A stretch of 7,930 nucleotides of DNA from Natronohydrobacter sp. Lineage in GTDB: Bacteria > Pseudomonadota > Alphaproteobacteria > Rhodobacterales > Rhodobacteraceae. The stretch spans positions 1 through 7,930 of the forward strand of contig SKIM01000121.1 in NCBI GenBank assembly GCA_007116445.1. The letters are read 5' to 3'. The stretch's first letter is position 1. Each line of letters begins with the position of its first letter. Below are positions 1 through 6,090 of the stretch, piece after piece. The position numbers and the translations under genes were made by a program. The notes under the pieces were generated by a model. It ran no database searches, was not told where the DNA came from, and saw only the letters and a program-made list of their open reading frames with translations.

Positions 1-999
1 CGTCAGGCCGAATTCACCCGCACGCTGGAGGATTATTTGGGCATCGCCGTCTCGCCCGAACGCCTCGCGGCAGGGCGGCGCGCGCTAGCCCAATATGGCA
101 ACACCCTGCGCGCCATCGAGGCGCGTTTCGGCGTCGAGCCTGAGGTCGTGACTGCCATCTGGGGCCTGGAGTCGCGCTACGGGCGCGAGCGCGGTGATAT
201 TCCGGTCATTTCGGCCACGGCGACGCTGGCTTTTGAAGGCCGACGCGGCGCGTTTTTCGAAAGTCAACTGCTGGCAGCCCTGCGCATTCTGCAGCGCGGC
301 GATACAAATGTCCGCAATCTGCGCGGTTCCTGGGCGGGGGCTATGGGGCATACACAATTCATCCCCACGACTTTTCAGGAATATGCGGTCGATTTCACCG
401 GTGACGGACGGCGCGATATCTGGTCGGATGATCCCAGCGACGCGCTTGCCTCGGCTGCGAATTACCTGTCGCGCATGGGTTGGCGGCGCGGCCAGCCCTG
501 GGGCGTGGAAGTGCGCCTGCCCGACGGGTTCAGCACTGGGCTTGCCGGGCGTGGCAGCACGCGCAGCGTGGCGGAATGGACTGGGCTCGGGTTGCGCGAC
601 ATGGACGGGCGCAATGTGCAGGATCATGGCGCGGCCTCGCTGATCCTGCCAGATGGACCGCGCGGCCCGGCCTTTCTGGTCTTCAACAATTTCCGCGTGA
701 TCCTGCGCTATAACAATTCGGAATTTTACGGCATCGGCATCGGCCACCTGGCCGACAGGATCGCCGGGCTCGGGCCGATCCGTGGCAATTTCCAGCCCGA
801 TCGCAACGGGTTGCGGTTGGGCGACCGGCGTGAAATTCAGGAGCGTCTGACGCGCGCCGGGTTTGACACCCAAGGCGCTGATGGTGTCATCGGGCCGAAT
901 TCCGAAGCGGCAATCCGTGCCTACCAGCAAGCGCGCGGGCTGCCTGTGACGGGGCAGCCTTCGCTGGACCTGCTCGAACGGCTGCGGCGCGGTGCCTGA
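1..999 (+). CDS. Lytic murein transglycosylase, MltB family, with C-terminal peptidoglycan-binding domain (5' truncated)
   Basis: The frame is open from base 1, so the true start and any signal peptide lie upstream of the window. The visible part holds a transglycosylase domain, then a PG_binding_1-type domain over about the last 65 residues. The motif GLESRYG holds the presumed catalytic Glu (codon 169-171). It is followed by the conserved block WAGAMGHTQFIPTTF and by FNNFRVILRYNNS, both typical of the MltB-2 subgroup. The C-terminal repeat-like segment has the usual DGVIGPNSEAAIRAYQ signature. The family cleaves the MurNAc-GlcNAc bond of murein with formation of 1,6-anhydro-MurNAc, in the periplasm, and acts in wall turnover. 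The gene ends 67 bp before the convergent GST gene, with a dyad between them. Assignment to the family is firm; which paralogue it is cannot be told from this fragment. Confidence 0.93.
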   Translation, partial: RQAEFTRTLEDYLGIAVSPERLAAGRRALAQYGNTLRAIEARFGVEPEVVTAIWGLESRYGRERGDIPVISATATLAFEGRRGAFFESQLLAALRILQRGDTNVRNLRGSWAGAMGHTQFIPTTFQEYAVDFTGDGRRDIWSDDPSDALASAANYLSRMGWRRGQPWGVEVRLPDGFSTGLAGRGSTRSVAEWTGLGLRDMDGRNVQDHGAASLILPDGPRGPAFLVFNNFRVILRYNNSEFYGIGIGHLADRIAGLGPIRGNFQPDRNGLRLGDRREIQERLTRAGFDTQGADGVIGPNSEAAIRAYQQARGLPVTGQPSLDLLERLRRGA

Positions 1000-1030
1000 C
1001 GGGGCTGGGCGCGTGCTCTGCCTCTCAGGC

Positions 1031-1059
1031 TGCGGGATGAACTGACAAGTCATCCCGCA
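1031..1059. terminator. Probable bidirectional terminator hairpin between two convergent genes
   Basis: A perfect 10-bp inverted repeat has left arm TGCGGGATGA (1031-1040) and right arm TCATCCCGCA (1050-1059) with a 9-nt loop. It sits 31 bp past the mltB-type stop and 7 bp past the GST stop on the other strand, where a terminator for both genes would be expected. No T-tract follows on either strand, so a classic intrinsic terminator is not proven. It could instead be a 3'-end stabilising or Rho-associated structure. Confidence 0.5.
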
Positions 1060-1071
1060 AATCCTGTCAGT
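1041..1071. repeat. Second inverted repeat interleaved with the terminator dyad
   Basis: ACTGACA (1041-1047) is the exact reverse complement of TGTCAGT (1065-1071). The left arm lies in the loop of the 1031-1059 hairpin, and the right arm overlaps the GST stop codon (1067-1069). The two pairings are therefore interleaved: either alternatives or a tight pseudoknot. Confidence 0.5.
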
Positions 1072-1771
1072 CGGGGCGTTTTCCGAACAGGACTGCCTGC
1101 GCCTTGCGGTCGTCCTGAACCTCCTTGCGGTTTTCTTCGCCGAGCGCGCGCCCTTTCCTGACGGCATCGCGCGCGCCTACCTTATCGAGCCACCGCGCGA
1201 GATGGGGCTTGTCGTCCAATGTCTGCGCCTGGCCTTCCCATAGTGACGCCCAGGGCCAGATCGCTATATCTGCGATCGAATAGGCAGCGCCCGCAACGTA
1301 GTCCGACTGCGCAAGTTGCCGGTCCAGCACGCCATAAAGCCGCGCAACCTCATTGCGGTAGCGGTCCTTGGCATAGGGCAGATCCTGCGGCGGATCCATC
1401 GCGGGGGCATATTTCAGGAAGTGATGCGCCTGCCCCGCCATGGGCCCGACGCCCCCCATTTGCCACATCAGCCACTGATCCACAGCAACCCGGTCGCGCT
1501 CGGTCGCGCCGTAGAACTGTCCGGTCTTGCGGGCCAGATATTGCAGGATCGCGCCGGATTCGAAGATCGAGATCGGTGCTCCATCCGGCCCTTCGGGATC
1601 GACAATTGCGGGCATCCGATTGTTGGGCGCGATCTGCAGAAATTCAGGTTTGAACTGGTCGCCCGCGCCGATATCGACGTAATGCACCTTGTAGGGCAGC
1701 GCCATTTCCTCAAGCGCAATCGAGATTTTCCAGCCGTTTGGTGTGGGCCAGTAATGCAGGTCAATGCTCAT
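1067..1771 (-). CDS. yfcG: Glutathione S-transferase family protein, YfcG-like (nu-class-like)
   Basis: This 234-aa protein has an N-terminal thioredoxin-fold domain (about 1-87) and a helical C-terminal domain (about 93-215). The N-terminus reads WPTPNGWK (8-15). This matches the TPNG active-site region of E. coli YfcG, where Thr and Asn replace the usual Tyr/Ser/Cys. The block around NNRMPAI (50-56) supplies the cis-Pro, and ESGAI (71-75) is the glutathione gamma-glutamyl contact motif. YSIADIAIWPW (164-174) is the conserved N-capping box of the helical domain. The resemblance to YfcG is strong over the whole length (from memory), so glutathione-dependent disulfide-bond reductase or peroxidase activity in the cytoplasm is the best guess; the physiological substrate is unknown. 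The start is supported by GGAGG four bases upstream. It lies downstream of the xdhC-like gene on the same strand with a 116-bp gap, so it may have its own promoter. Confidence 0.9.
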   Translation of the reverse strand: MSIDLHYWPTPNGWKISIALEEMALPYKVHYVDIGAGDQFKPEFLQIAPNNRMPAIVDPEGPDGAPISIFESGAILQYLARKTGQFYGATERDRVAVDQWLMWQMGGVGPMAGQAHHFLKYAPAMDPPQDLPYAKDRYRNEVARLYGVLDRQLAQSDYVAGAAYSIADIAIWPWASLWEGQAQTLDDKPHLARWLDKVGARDAVRKGRALGEENRKEVQDDRKAQAVLFGKRPD

Positions 1772-1775
1772 GAAT

Positions 1776-1780
1776 CCTCC
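1776..1780 (-). promoter_or_regulatory. Ribosome binding site of the GST gene
   Basis: On the - strand GGAGG lies four bases before the ATG at 1771. It fixes the start and agrees with the family N-terminus. Confidence 0.65.
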
Positions 1781-1781
1781 G

Positions 1782-1790
1782 ATTATAACA
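1782..1790 (-). promoter_or_regulatory. Extended -10-like element (TGTTATAAT) upstream of the GST gene
   Basis: The - strand reads TGTTATAAT, a perfect TATAAT with the TGN extension, immediately upstream of the ribosome binding site. No good -35 is seen 16-18 bp further up. Transcription from it would begin at about the GGAGG, leaving almost no leader, so it may be fortuitous. Confidence 0.3.
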
Positions 1791-1813
1791 TGTTTGCGCC
1801 ACAGTGGAGCATG

Positions 1814-1843
1814 ACCACGCGAATGTTAAGCTGCAAACGTGGT
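1814..1843. repeat. Inverted repeat in the xdhC-like/GST intergenic gap
   Basis: ACCACG (1814-1819) and CGTGGT (1838-1843) are exact reverse complements separated by 18 bp. The dyad lies between the stop of the xdhC-like gene and the GST start. It may be an operator-like dyad or a weak 3'-end structure; there is no T-tract. Confidence 0.25.
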
Positions 1844-1887
1844 ATTGCACCCGCGCAGCTCATCTGCAAAGACGCACAGCATGTCGC

Positions 1888-2880
1888 TCAGCCCGCCTGC
1901 CCTGTCCGCCGCTGCGCGATGATCTGCGCAAGGATCGCGACCGCGATCTCGGCGGGGCCACGCGCCCCGATGGGCAGCCCGACCGGGCCGTGGATGCGCG
2001 CGCATTGCGCTGGCGAAAACCCTTGACCGCGCAAGCGGTCCAACCGCTTCGCATGCGTGCGTTGCGATCCAAGGCAGCCGAGATAGAACACCTCCGATTG
2101 CAGCGCCGCGATTATGGCCGGATCGTCGATCTTGGAATCATGAGACAAGGTTACAACAGCACTTGAGGCATCGAGTCCCAGGCGGGCCAATGCAGCATCG
2201 GGCCAGTCGTCGACAAGTTCGACATCGGAGAAACGTGATGTGCTGCAAAAGGCGGGACGCGGATCGATGATGATGGGCGCGTAGCCTGCGCTTCGTGCCA
2301 TCGGGACCAGCGCCTGTGCGATATGCACGGCACCGATGACAAACAATCGGAGCGGCGGCGTATGGAGCGTGAGCATCCGTCCCTGTGAATCGCGGCCAGA
2401 TGCCCTGACCTCGCCCAATGACTCCGCGATCGGATCGCAGAGCCGGCGCTCCCATGTCGCGAGATCCGTCAGACAGGCGACCGGGCGTCGTGCGGCCCGC
2501 GCTGCCACTAGCGCATGCATCAGCGCCGGGTTGATCGCAGGCGCTGATGTGCCGACAGGTTCGACCAGTATCTCGATCCTGCCGCCGCAGGCCAAGCCGA
2601 CCGAGAAGGCTGTTTCATCCGCCACGCCAAAATGCAAAAGGCGCGGCTGACCGTCAGCGAGCGCATCCTGGGCAGCTGTGACGACGGCAACCTCGACACA
2701 GCCGCCCGAAACCGAGCCCACCATATGACCCGCGCGGGAAATTGCCATCTGGCTGCCCACTGCGCAGGGCGCCGAGCCCCATGTGGAAACAACAGTCGCA
2801 AGCACTGCGCCCTGCCCTGCTTCATACCATCGCAGGGCCATTTCGGGGGGCTGATCGAGATCGCGAGACATCTGTTCCAT
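1888..2880 (-). CDS. XdhC/CoxI-family protein (molybdenum hydroxylase maturation factor-like)
   Basis: This 330-aa protein has the two-domain layout of the family. The N-terminal XdhC/CoxI domain contains TWGSAPCAVGSQM (33-45) and the hallmark GSVSGGCVE (55-63). The C-terminal Rossmann-like domain starts near 178 (LRLFVIGAVHIAQAL) and ends with the conserved YLGCLGSQRTHAKR (266-279) and IHGPVGLPIGARGPAEIAVA. XdhC proteins bind molybdenum cofactor and help sulfurate and insert it into xanthine dehydrogenase-type enzymes; CoxI and CoxF relatives serve CO-dehydrogenase-like hydroxylases. No molybdenum hydroxylase or cofactor gene is next to it here, so the client is unknown. The start could be the ATG at 2880 or the one at 2871, three codons in, which has a weak GGA upstream. 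Cytoplasmic; no membrane segments. Confidence 0.9.
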   Translation of the reverse strand: MEQMSRDLDQPPEMALRWYEAGQGAVLATVVSTWGSAPCAVGSQMAISRAGHMVGSVSGGCVEVAVVTAAQDALADGQPRLLHFGVADETAFSVGLACGGRIEILVEPVGTSAPAINPALMHALVAARAARRPVACLTDLATWERRLCDPIAESLGEVRASGRDSQGRMLTLHTPPLRLFVIGAVHIAQALVPMARSAGYAPIIIDPRPAFCSTSRFSDVELVDDWPDAALARLGLDASSAVVTLSHDSKIDDPAIIAALQSEVFYLGCLGSQRTHAKRLDRLRGQGFSPAQCARIHGPVGLPIGARGPAEIAVAILAQIIAQRRTGQAG

Positions 2881-2919
2881 GCCAGCGCAGATGTGGTCTG
2901 CGCGCCGCGGAATGCAAGC

Positions 2920-2947
2920 GTTACACGCCGCGAATTTGGTCGCTCAA
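2920..2947 (-). promoter_or_regulatory. Possible promoter for the xdhC-like gene
   Basis: On the - strand TTGAGC (2942-2947) is followed after 16 bp by TGTAAC (2920-2925). Each hexamer matches the housekeeping consensus at four of six positions. A start site near 2912 would give a leader of about 30 nt. Weak, by eye only. Confidence 0.25.
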
Positions 2948-2962
2948 CAGCAGGCGCGGTGC

Positions 2963-3145
2963 TTACTCGGCGAGTTCCACATGCTCGGCCGAATCCGGGA
3001 CCAGCGGAGCGATCACGAAGTCCCATTGCGGGGTATGTGCGCGTTTCACCGTCTTGAGCGACCGTATCGCAAGGGCGTGGATCGCACATTCTTTTCGGGC
3101 TTTCTGGATGGTCGGGGTGTCACTCCGGTTCTGGTCTTGGCGCAT
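2963..3145 (-). CDS. Unrecognised 60-aa small protein with a strong ribosome binding site
   Basis: I do not recognise this family. The case for a real gene is the ribosome binding site: AGGAGGTGA, a nine-base match to the anti-Shine-Dalgarno, with AGGAGG six bases before the ATG. The product is soluble in appearance, with no signal peptide or membrane segment. Residues 1-37 are rich in Lys/Arg (R2, R7, K15, R17, K18, R28, K31, K34, R35). The C-terminus is acidic and hydrophobic (APLVPDSAEHVELAE). It holds one Cys (C20) and one Trp (W41). It lies 82 bp upstream of the xdhC-like gene on the same strand and diverges from the phosphodiesterase gene. It could be a small regulatory or nucleic-acid-binding protein, but that is guesswork. 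Longer frames across this stretch on the + strand have no comparable start signal. Confidence 0.6.
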   Translation of the reverse strand: MRQDQNRSDTPTIQKARKECAIHALAIRSLKTVKRAHTPQWDFVIAPLVPDSAEHVELAE

Positions 3146-3148
3146 CTG

Positions 3149-3157
3149 TCACCTCCT
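3149..3157 (-). promoter_or_regulatory. Very strong Shine-Dalgarno of the 60-aa ORF
   Basis: The - strand reads AGGAGGTGA, then CAG, then ATG. This is the best ribosome binding site in the window and is the main reason for calling the small gene downstream of it. Confidence 0.7.
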
Positions 3158-3255
3158 GGTTGTAGGGAGCGTAACGCGGGATCAGGCCCGGCACTTTGAC
3201 CCAGATCATGGTTAATTGGCCTCGACACTTGTTTTCTCCTACGCCACAAGGGCGC

Positions 3256-4059
3256 ATGATCGAGTATCCCGCGCATTCTTCTCTTGCCCATCCCGGAGCT
3301 GTTGCCATTGCGCATCGAGGTGGCGGCCTTGAGGCCGAAGAAAACACCATGGACGCATTCACGCATGCGGTTTCCCTCGGCTACAGTCATGTCGAACTTG
3401 ATGTCCACGCGACCCGTGACGGGGCCGTGGTCATTCATCACGATGCGGATCTGAGCCGCATCTGTGATGATCCGCGCTGCATTGCCAAGCTCGACCTCGC
3501 CGAGCTGCGCAATGTGCGAACGCGCGCTGGGGCCGAGATCCCCCTGCTCTCGGAACTGCTGGAAACCCACCCTGCGCTCCATGTGATCATTGAACTGAAA
3601 TCTGATGCTGTTGTGGCGCCGCTATGTGCCCTCCTGGAACGGATGCGGGTTCTGGATCGTGTCTGTCTGGGCGGTTTTGCGCCGATGCGGACTGCGCAGG
3701 CCCGCGCGCGCCTGGGCGCGGATCTGCTGTGGTCGCCGGCGCATGGGCAGGTCGCGCGGCTCTGGGCGCGGGGCTGGGGGGCGCCGGTATCGCTGGCGCC
3801 GTTTCAGGTCGTTCAGATCCCTGCAGCCTGGAAAGGGATCCCGGTCGTCACCCGGCGTTTTCTGCGCGCGGCACGGCAGGCCAGGGTCAAGGTGCAGGTC
3901 TGGACAGTGAATGAGCGGCGGGAGATGGAGCGGCTGCTCGATCTGGGCGTGGACGGGATCATCACGGACCGGCCCGGATTGCTGCGTGAGGTGCTGCATG
4001 CGCGCGGGCGCTGGCCCTTATCACGCCAGGAGCAGCACCATGACAGCGGCGTAAAATAG
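3256..4059 (+). CDS. Glycerophosphodiester phosphodiesterase family protein (GDPD)
   Basis: From the ATG at 3256 this is 267 aa with one TIM-barrel GDPD domain. The expected catalytic and metal-binding pieces are all visible: AHRGG (19-23), the EENT motif (28-31), the metal-binding ELD (47-49), the catalytic HHD (61-63) and IIELK (111-115). The C-terminal strands KVQVWTVN (212-219) and DGIITDRP (233-240) are also diagnostic. The family hydrolyses glycerophosphodiesters such as glycerophosphocholine to glycerol-3-phosphate and an alcohol, with a divalent metal. No signal peptide is seen, so a cytoplasmic UgpQ-like role is likely. In-frame starts also exist at 3208 (ATG) and 3196 (TTG), with no ribosome binding site. 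I chose 3256 because it puts the usual 15-20 residues before HRGG and has AAGGG nearby, though only three bases away. The last 39 bases overlap the convergent hemolysin III-type gene. Confidence 0.9.
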   Translation: MIEYPAHSSLAHPGAVAIAHRGGGLEAEENTMDAFTHAVSLGYSHVELDVHATRDGAVVIHHDADLSRICDDPRCIAKLDLAELRNVRTRAGAEIPLLSELLETHPALHVIIELKSDAVVAPLCALLERMRVLDRVCLGGFAPMRTAQARARLGADLLWSPAHGQVARLWARGWGAPVSLAPFQVVQIPAAWKGIPVVTRRFLRAARQARVKVQVWTVNERREMERLLDLGVDGIITDRPGLLREVLHARGRWPLSRQEQHHDSGVK

Positions 4060-4704
4060 ATAGGACGCCACGAGCACGAAGATGTGCCAGATTGCGAAGT
4101 GGTAGCGCAGCCCGGACCAGAGATAAAAGGCGACGCCCGAGGTGTAGACCAGTCCGCCAGCCAGCATCAGAATCACTGTGGCAGACGGCAGCACCTCTGC
4201 CAGATCCGGCAGGATCACCACCCCGACCCAGCCCATCGCCAGATAAAGCGCGATCGCCAGCGCCCGGAAACGCTGTGGTGAGATGAGCTTGAGCAAAACG
4301 CCCAGCAGGGCTGCGCCCCATAAACCTGCAAGCAGCCACAACCCCTGCCCGGTTATCAGGGTAAAAGGCGTGTAGGTTCCCGCAATCTTGATATAGATTG
4401 CCGCGTGGTCAAATCGTTGAAACAACCAGTCCAGAGCAGGCCGCCATTTCAGGTTGAACAGCGCCGATGCCCCGATCATCGCCATGAAGCTCGCGCCATA
4501 GATGCTGGTTGCGACGATGAGATTGCCCGACCCTTCAAGAACGCTGCGCATTATCGCTGCACCGATCAGCAGCGGAACCGCCAGTCCGACACTGACAATC
4601 CCGACATAATGCACCATTGCATCCATCCGGCGCTCGTCGGGGCTGTAATCATTGCGGGGGCGGAATTGCTGATACATCAACAGATGGTACCCAAATGTCG
4701 GCAT
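4021..4704 (-). CDS. Hemolysin III / PAQR-family seven-helix membrane protein
   Basis: This 227-aa protein is strongly hydrophobic, with about seven membrane segments; the first is near 34-52 and the last near 207-226. Family blocks are present: an Asp-x-x-x-His pair before helix 1 (D28, H32), RFDHAAIYIKIAGTYTPF (97-114) at helix 3, and FAIWHIFVLVAS (203-214) at helix 7. These define the hemolysin III (YqfA/YplQ) branch of the PAQR superfamily, which includes the adiponectin receptors. The bacterial function is poorly established, and the name does not prove haemolysis. The helix-2 motif reads SALFN (80-84), where I expect Ser-x-x-x-His, and helix 7 has H202 and H207 instead of His-x-x-x-His, so the metal site looks altered. 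The start could be 4704 or the ATG at 4677; neither has a clear ribosome binding site. Its 3' end overlaps the phosphodiesterase gene tail to tail. Confidence 0.88.
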   Translation of the reverse strand: MPTFGYHLLMYQQFRPRNDYSPDERRMDAMVHYVGIVSVGLAVPLLIGAAIMRSVLEGSGNLIVATSIYGASFMAMIGASALFNLKWRPALDWLFQRFDHAAIYIKIAGTYTPFTLITGQGLWLLAGLWGAALLGVLLKLISPQRFRALAIALYLAMGWVGVVILPDLAEVLPSATVILMLAGGLVYTSGVAFYLWSGLRYHFAIWHIFVLVASYLFYAAVMVLLLA

Positions 4705-4825
4705 TGTCCGAAGTGAAAACCCTCGCGCAGCTTGGATGACCTTGCGTCAGTCTCACCCTCCAACAGGGTTGATTTTCTCGTCCATCCCGCCTAGCCGAAG
4801 TTGGATGACTGACAGTGAGGCGAAG

Positions 4826-5437
4826 ATGACCATAACCCTGCATGCGGATGATTTGCCCGATGACCTGGATCTTGGCGACGTTGTCGCCATCGATTGCGAG
4901 GCCATGGGCCTGCACCCGCATCGCGACCGACTTTGTGTGGTGCAGCTTTCCAGCGGCGATGGCACAGCGCATCTGGTGCAGGTCGCGCGTCACATGCGCC
5001 CGGCGCCGAACCTGACGCGGCTGCTCGCTGACCCGGCTGTGCTGAAACTCTTTCACTACGGTCGCTTCGACATCGCCTTGATGCGCCATAGTTTTGGCGT
5101 CACGGCCGCCCCTGTCTATTGCACCAAGATCGCCTCGAAGCTGGTGCGCACCTATACAGACCGGCACGGGTTGAAATACCTGCTGTCGGAATTGCTGGGC
5201 GTGGATATATCAAAGCAGCAGCAGAGTTCGGATTGGGGGGCTGCGCAACTCAGCGAGGCGCAGCAGAGCTACGCGGCTTCAGATGTGCTGTACCTGCACA
5301 GGCTGCGCGCGGCTCTGGACGAAATGCTCGTGCGCGAAGGTCGCTGTGAGATCGCGCAGCGCTGTTTCGATTTCCTTCCCACGCGTGCGGAGCTGGACCT
5401 GATGGGCTGGCCCGATACCGATATCTTCTCGCATTGA
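4826..5437 (+). CDS. nrnC: NanoRNase/diribonuclease NrnC (DEDDy 3'-5' exonuclease)
   Basis: This 203-aa protein is a single RNase D-type exonuclease domain without the HRDC domains of true RNase D. The catalytic set is complete: D23 and E25 in AIDCEAMGL, D82 in FHYGRFD, and Y149 with D153 in YAASDVLYLHRL, giving the DEDDy class. The segments KIASKLVRTYTDRHGLK (101-117), ISKQQQSSDW (128-137) and the C-terminal FLPTRAELDLMGW match my recollection of Bartonella NrnC very closely. NrnC degrades RNA dinucleotides and very short oligonucleotides, also pGpG from cyclic-di-GMP breakdown, and stands in for Orn in alphaproteobacteria. Automatic annotation would often say ribonuclease D. The start at 4826 has GAGG six bases upstream and fits the family N-terminus; in-frame starts further up (4736, 4805) are less suitable. 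It heads the lpt operon; its stop overlaps the lptC start by one base. Confidence 0.92.
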   Translation: MTITLHADDLPDDLDLGDVVAIDCEAMGLHPHRDRLCVVQLSSGDGTAHLVQVARHMRPAPNLTRLLADPAVLKLFHYGRFDIALMRHSFGVTAAPVYCTKIASKLVRTYTDRHGLKYLLSELLGVDISKQQQSSDWGAAQLSEAQQSYAASDVLYLHRLRAALDEMLVREGRCEIAQRCFDFLPTRAELDLMGWPDTDIFSH

Positions 5438-6078
5438 TGGCGGCCGCCCCGATGCGACCAGCGCCCCCGGCGCCATGGCGCCTGATGCTGTCACAAATAC
5501 TGCGCCTTGCGCTGCCGCTGTCTGCTTTGGTGCTCCTTTCAACAATTTTCCTCGTTTCGCGCAGCATTGACCCCGATCGCGCTGTCGCGTTATCCGAAAT
5601 CGATCTCTCGGCTCTCACGCGTGAACCTCGTATCGGCACAGCGCGCGTGGCCGGGGTCACGCAGGATATGACGGCACTGGTCATAGAGGCCGCTGCGATA
5701 TCCGCTCCTGGTGCGCAGCCGCAGGATGAGCCTGTCCATCTGCGCCTTGATGCACCATCCGGCAAACTCAGTTTCGTGTCAAACCGTGAAGTGACATTCT
5801 CTTCCACCACCGGCACGCTGGACCGGAGCGAGGATCAGGTCGCACTGACCGGGGATGTGCAACTCCACAGCTCGGATGGATTTCACGCGCACCTGCCACG
5901 GCTGACAGCGTCGCTGAGTGAAACACGGGTGAGCGGCGATGGCGGGGTTCGCGCCATCGGACCGCCTGGCGAAATCAGCGCGGAGACGCTCAGCATCACT
6001 GTGCCACAGGACGCCACCGGCGGATATCTGCTTGCCTTCAGTGGCAATGTCAGGCTGATATATCTGCCAGAAGAGTGA
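5437..6078 (+). CDS. lptC: LptC, LPS export system inner-membrane bridge protein
   Basis: This 213-aa protein has a short cytoplasmic N-terminus, one membrane anchor near residues 23-40 (LRLALPLSALVLLSTIFL) and a periplasmic beta-jellyroll of the LptC/DUF1239 type. The start of the periplasmic part, SRSIDPDRA, and the EPRIGTARVAGVTQD stretch are typical of alphaproteobacterial LptC. LptC sits with LptB2FG in the inner membrane, receives lipopolysaccharide from LptF/G and passes it to LptA. The ATG overlaps the nrnC stop as TGATG, so translation is probably coupled. A TTG one codon upstream is less likely. Sequence conservation in the family is low, so the call rests on architecture plus position directly before lptA and lptB. 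Confidence 0.9.
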   Translation: MAAAPMRPAPPAPWRLMLSQILRLALPLSALVLLSTIFLVSRSIDPDRAVALSEIDLSALTREPRIGTARVAGVTQDMTALVIEAAAISAPGAQPQDEPVHLRLDAPSGKLSFVSNREVTFSSTTGTLDRSEDQVALTGDVQLHSSDGFHAHLPRLTASLSETRVSGDGGVRAIGPPGEISAETLSITVPQDATGGYLLAFSGNVRLIYLPEE

Positions 6079-6083
6079 AGGAG
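6078..6083 (+). promoter_or_regulatory. Ribosome binding site that decides the lptA start
   Basis: AAGGAG begins on the last base of the lptC stop codon. It is one base from the GTG at 6085 but seven bases from the GTG at 6091, so 6091 is the functional start. Confidence 0.65.
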
Positions 6084-6090
6084 CGTGGCG

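Noticed and set aside
85..1167. A 360-aa open frame on the - strand opposite the transglycosylase gene
   Set aside because: It is antisense to a gene with clear domain motifs, has no ribosome binding site and has a low-complexity Arg/Ala/Pro/Gln composition typical of GC-rich shadow frames.
2632..3215. Three overlapping + strand open frames across the 5' part of the xdhC-like gene and the gap next to it
   Set aside because: No ribosome binding sites or motifs. They overlap the better supported 60-aa ORF and the xdhC-like gene.
4755..4769. Small hairpin ACCCT / AGGGT followed by a T-rich stretch, terminator-like
   Set aside because: Only five base pairs, and it lies between two divergent genes where no terminator is needed.
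4732..4809. Nine-base direct repeat TTGGATGAC (4732-4740 and 4801-4809) before nrnC
   Set aside because: Two copies only, with no target-site or operator context; it could arise by chance.
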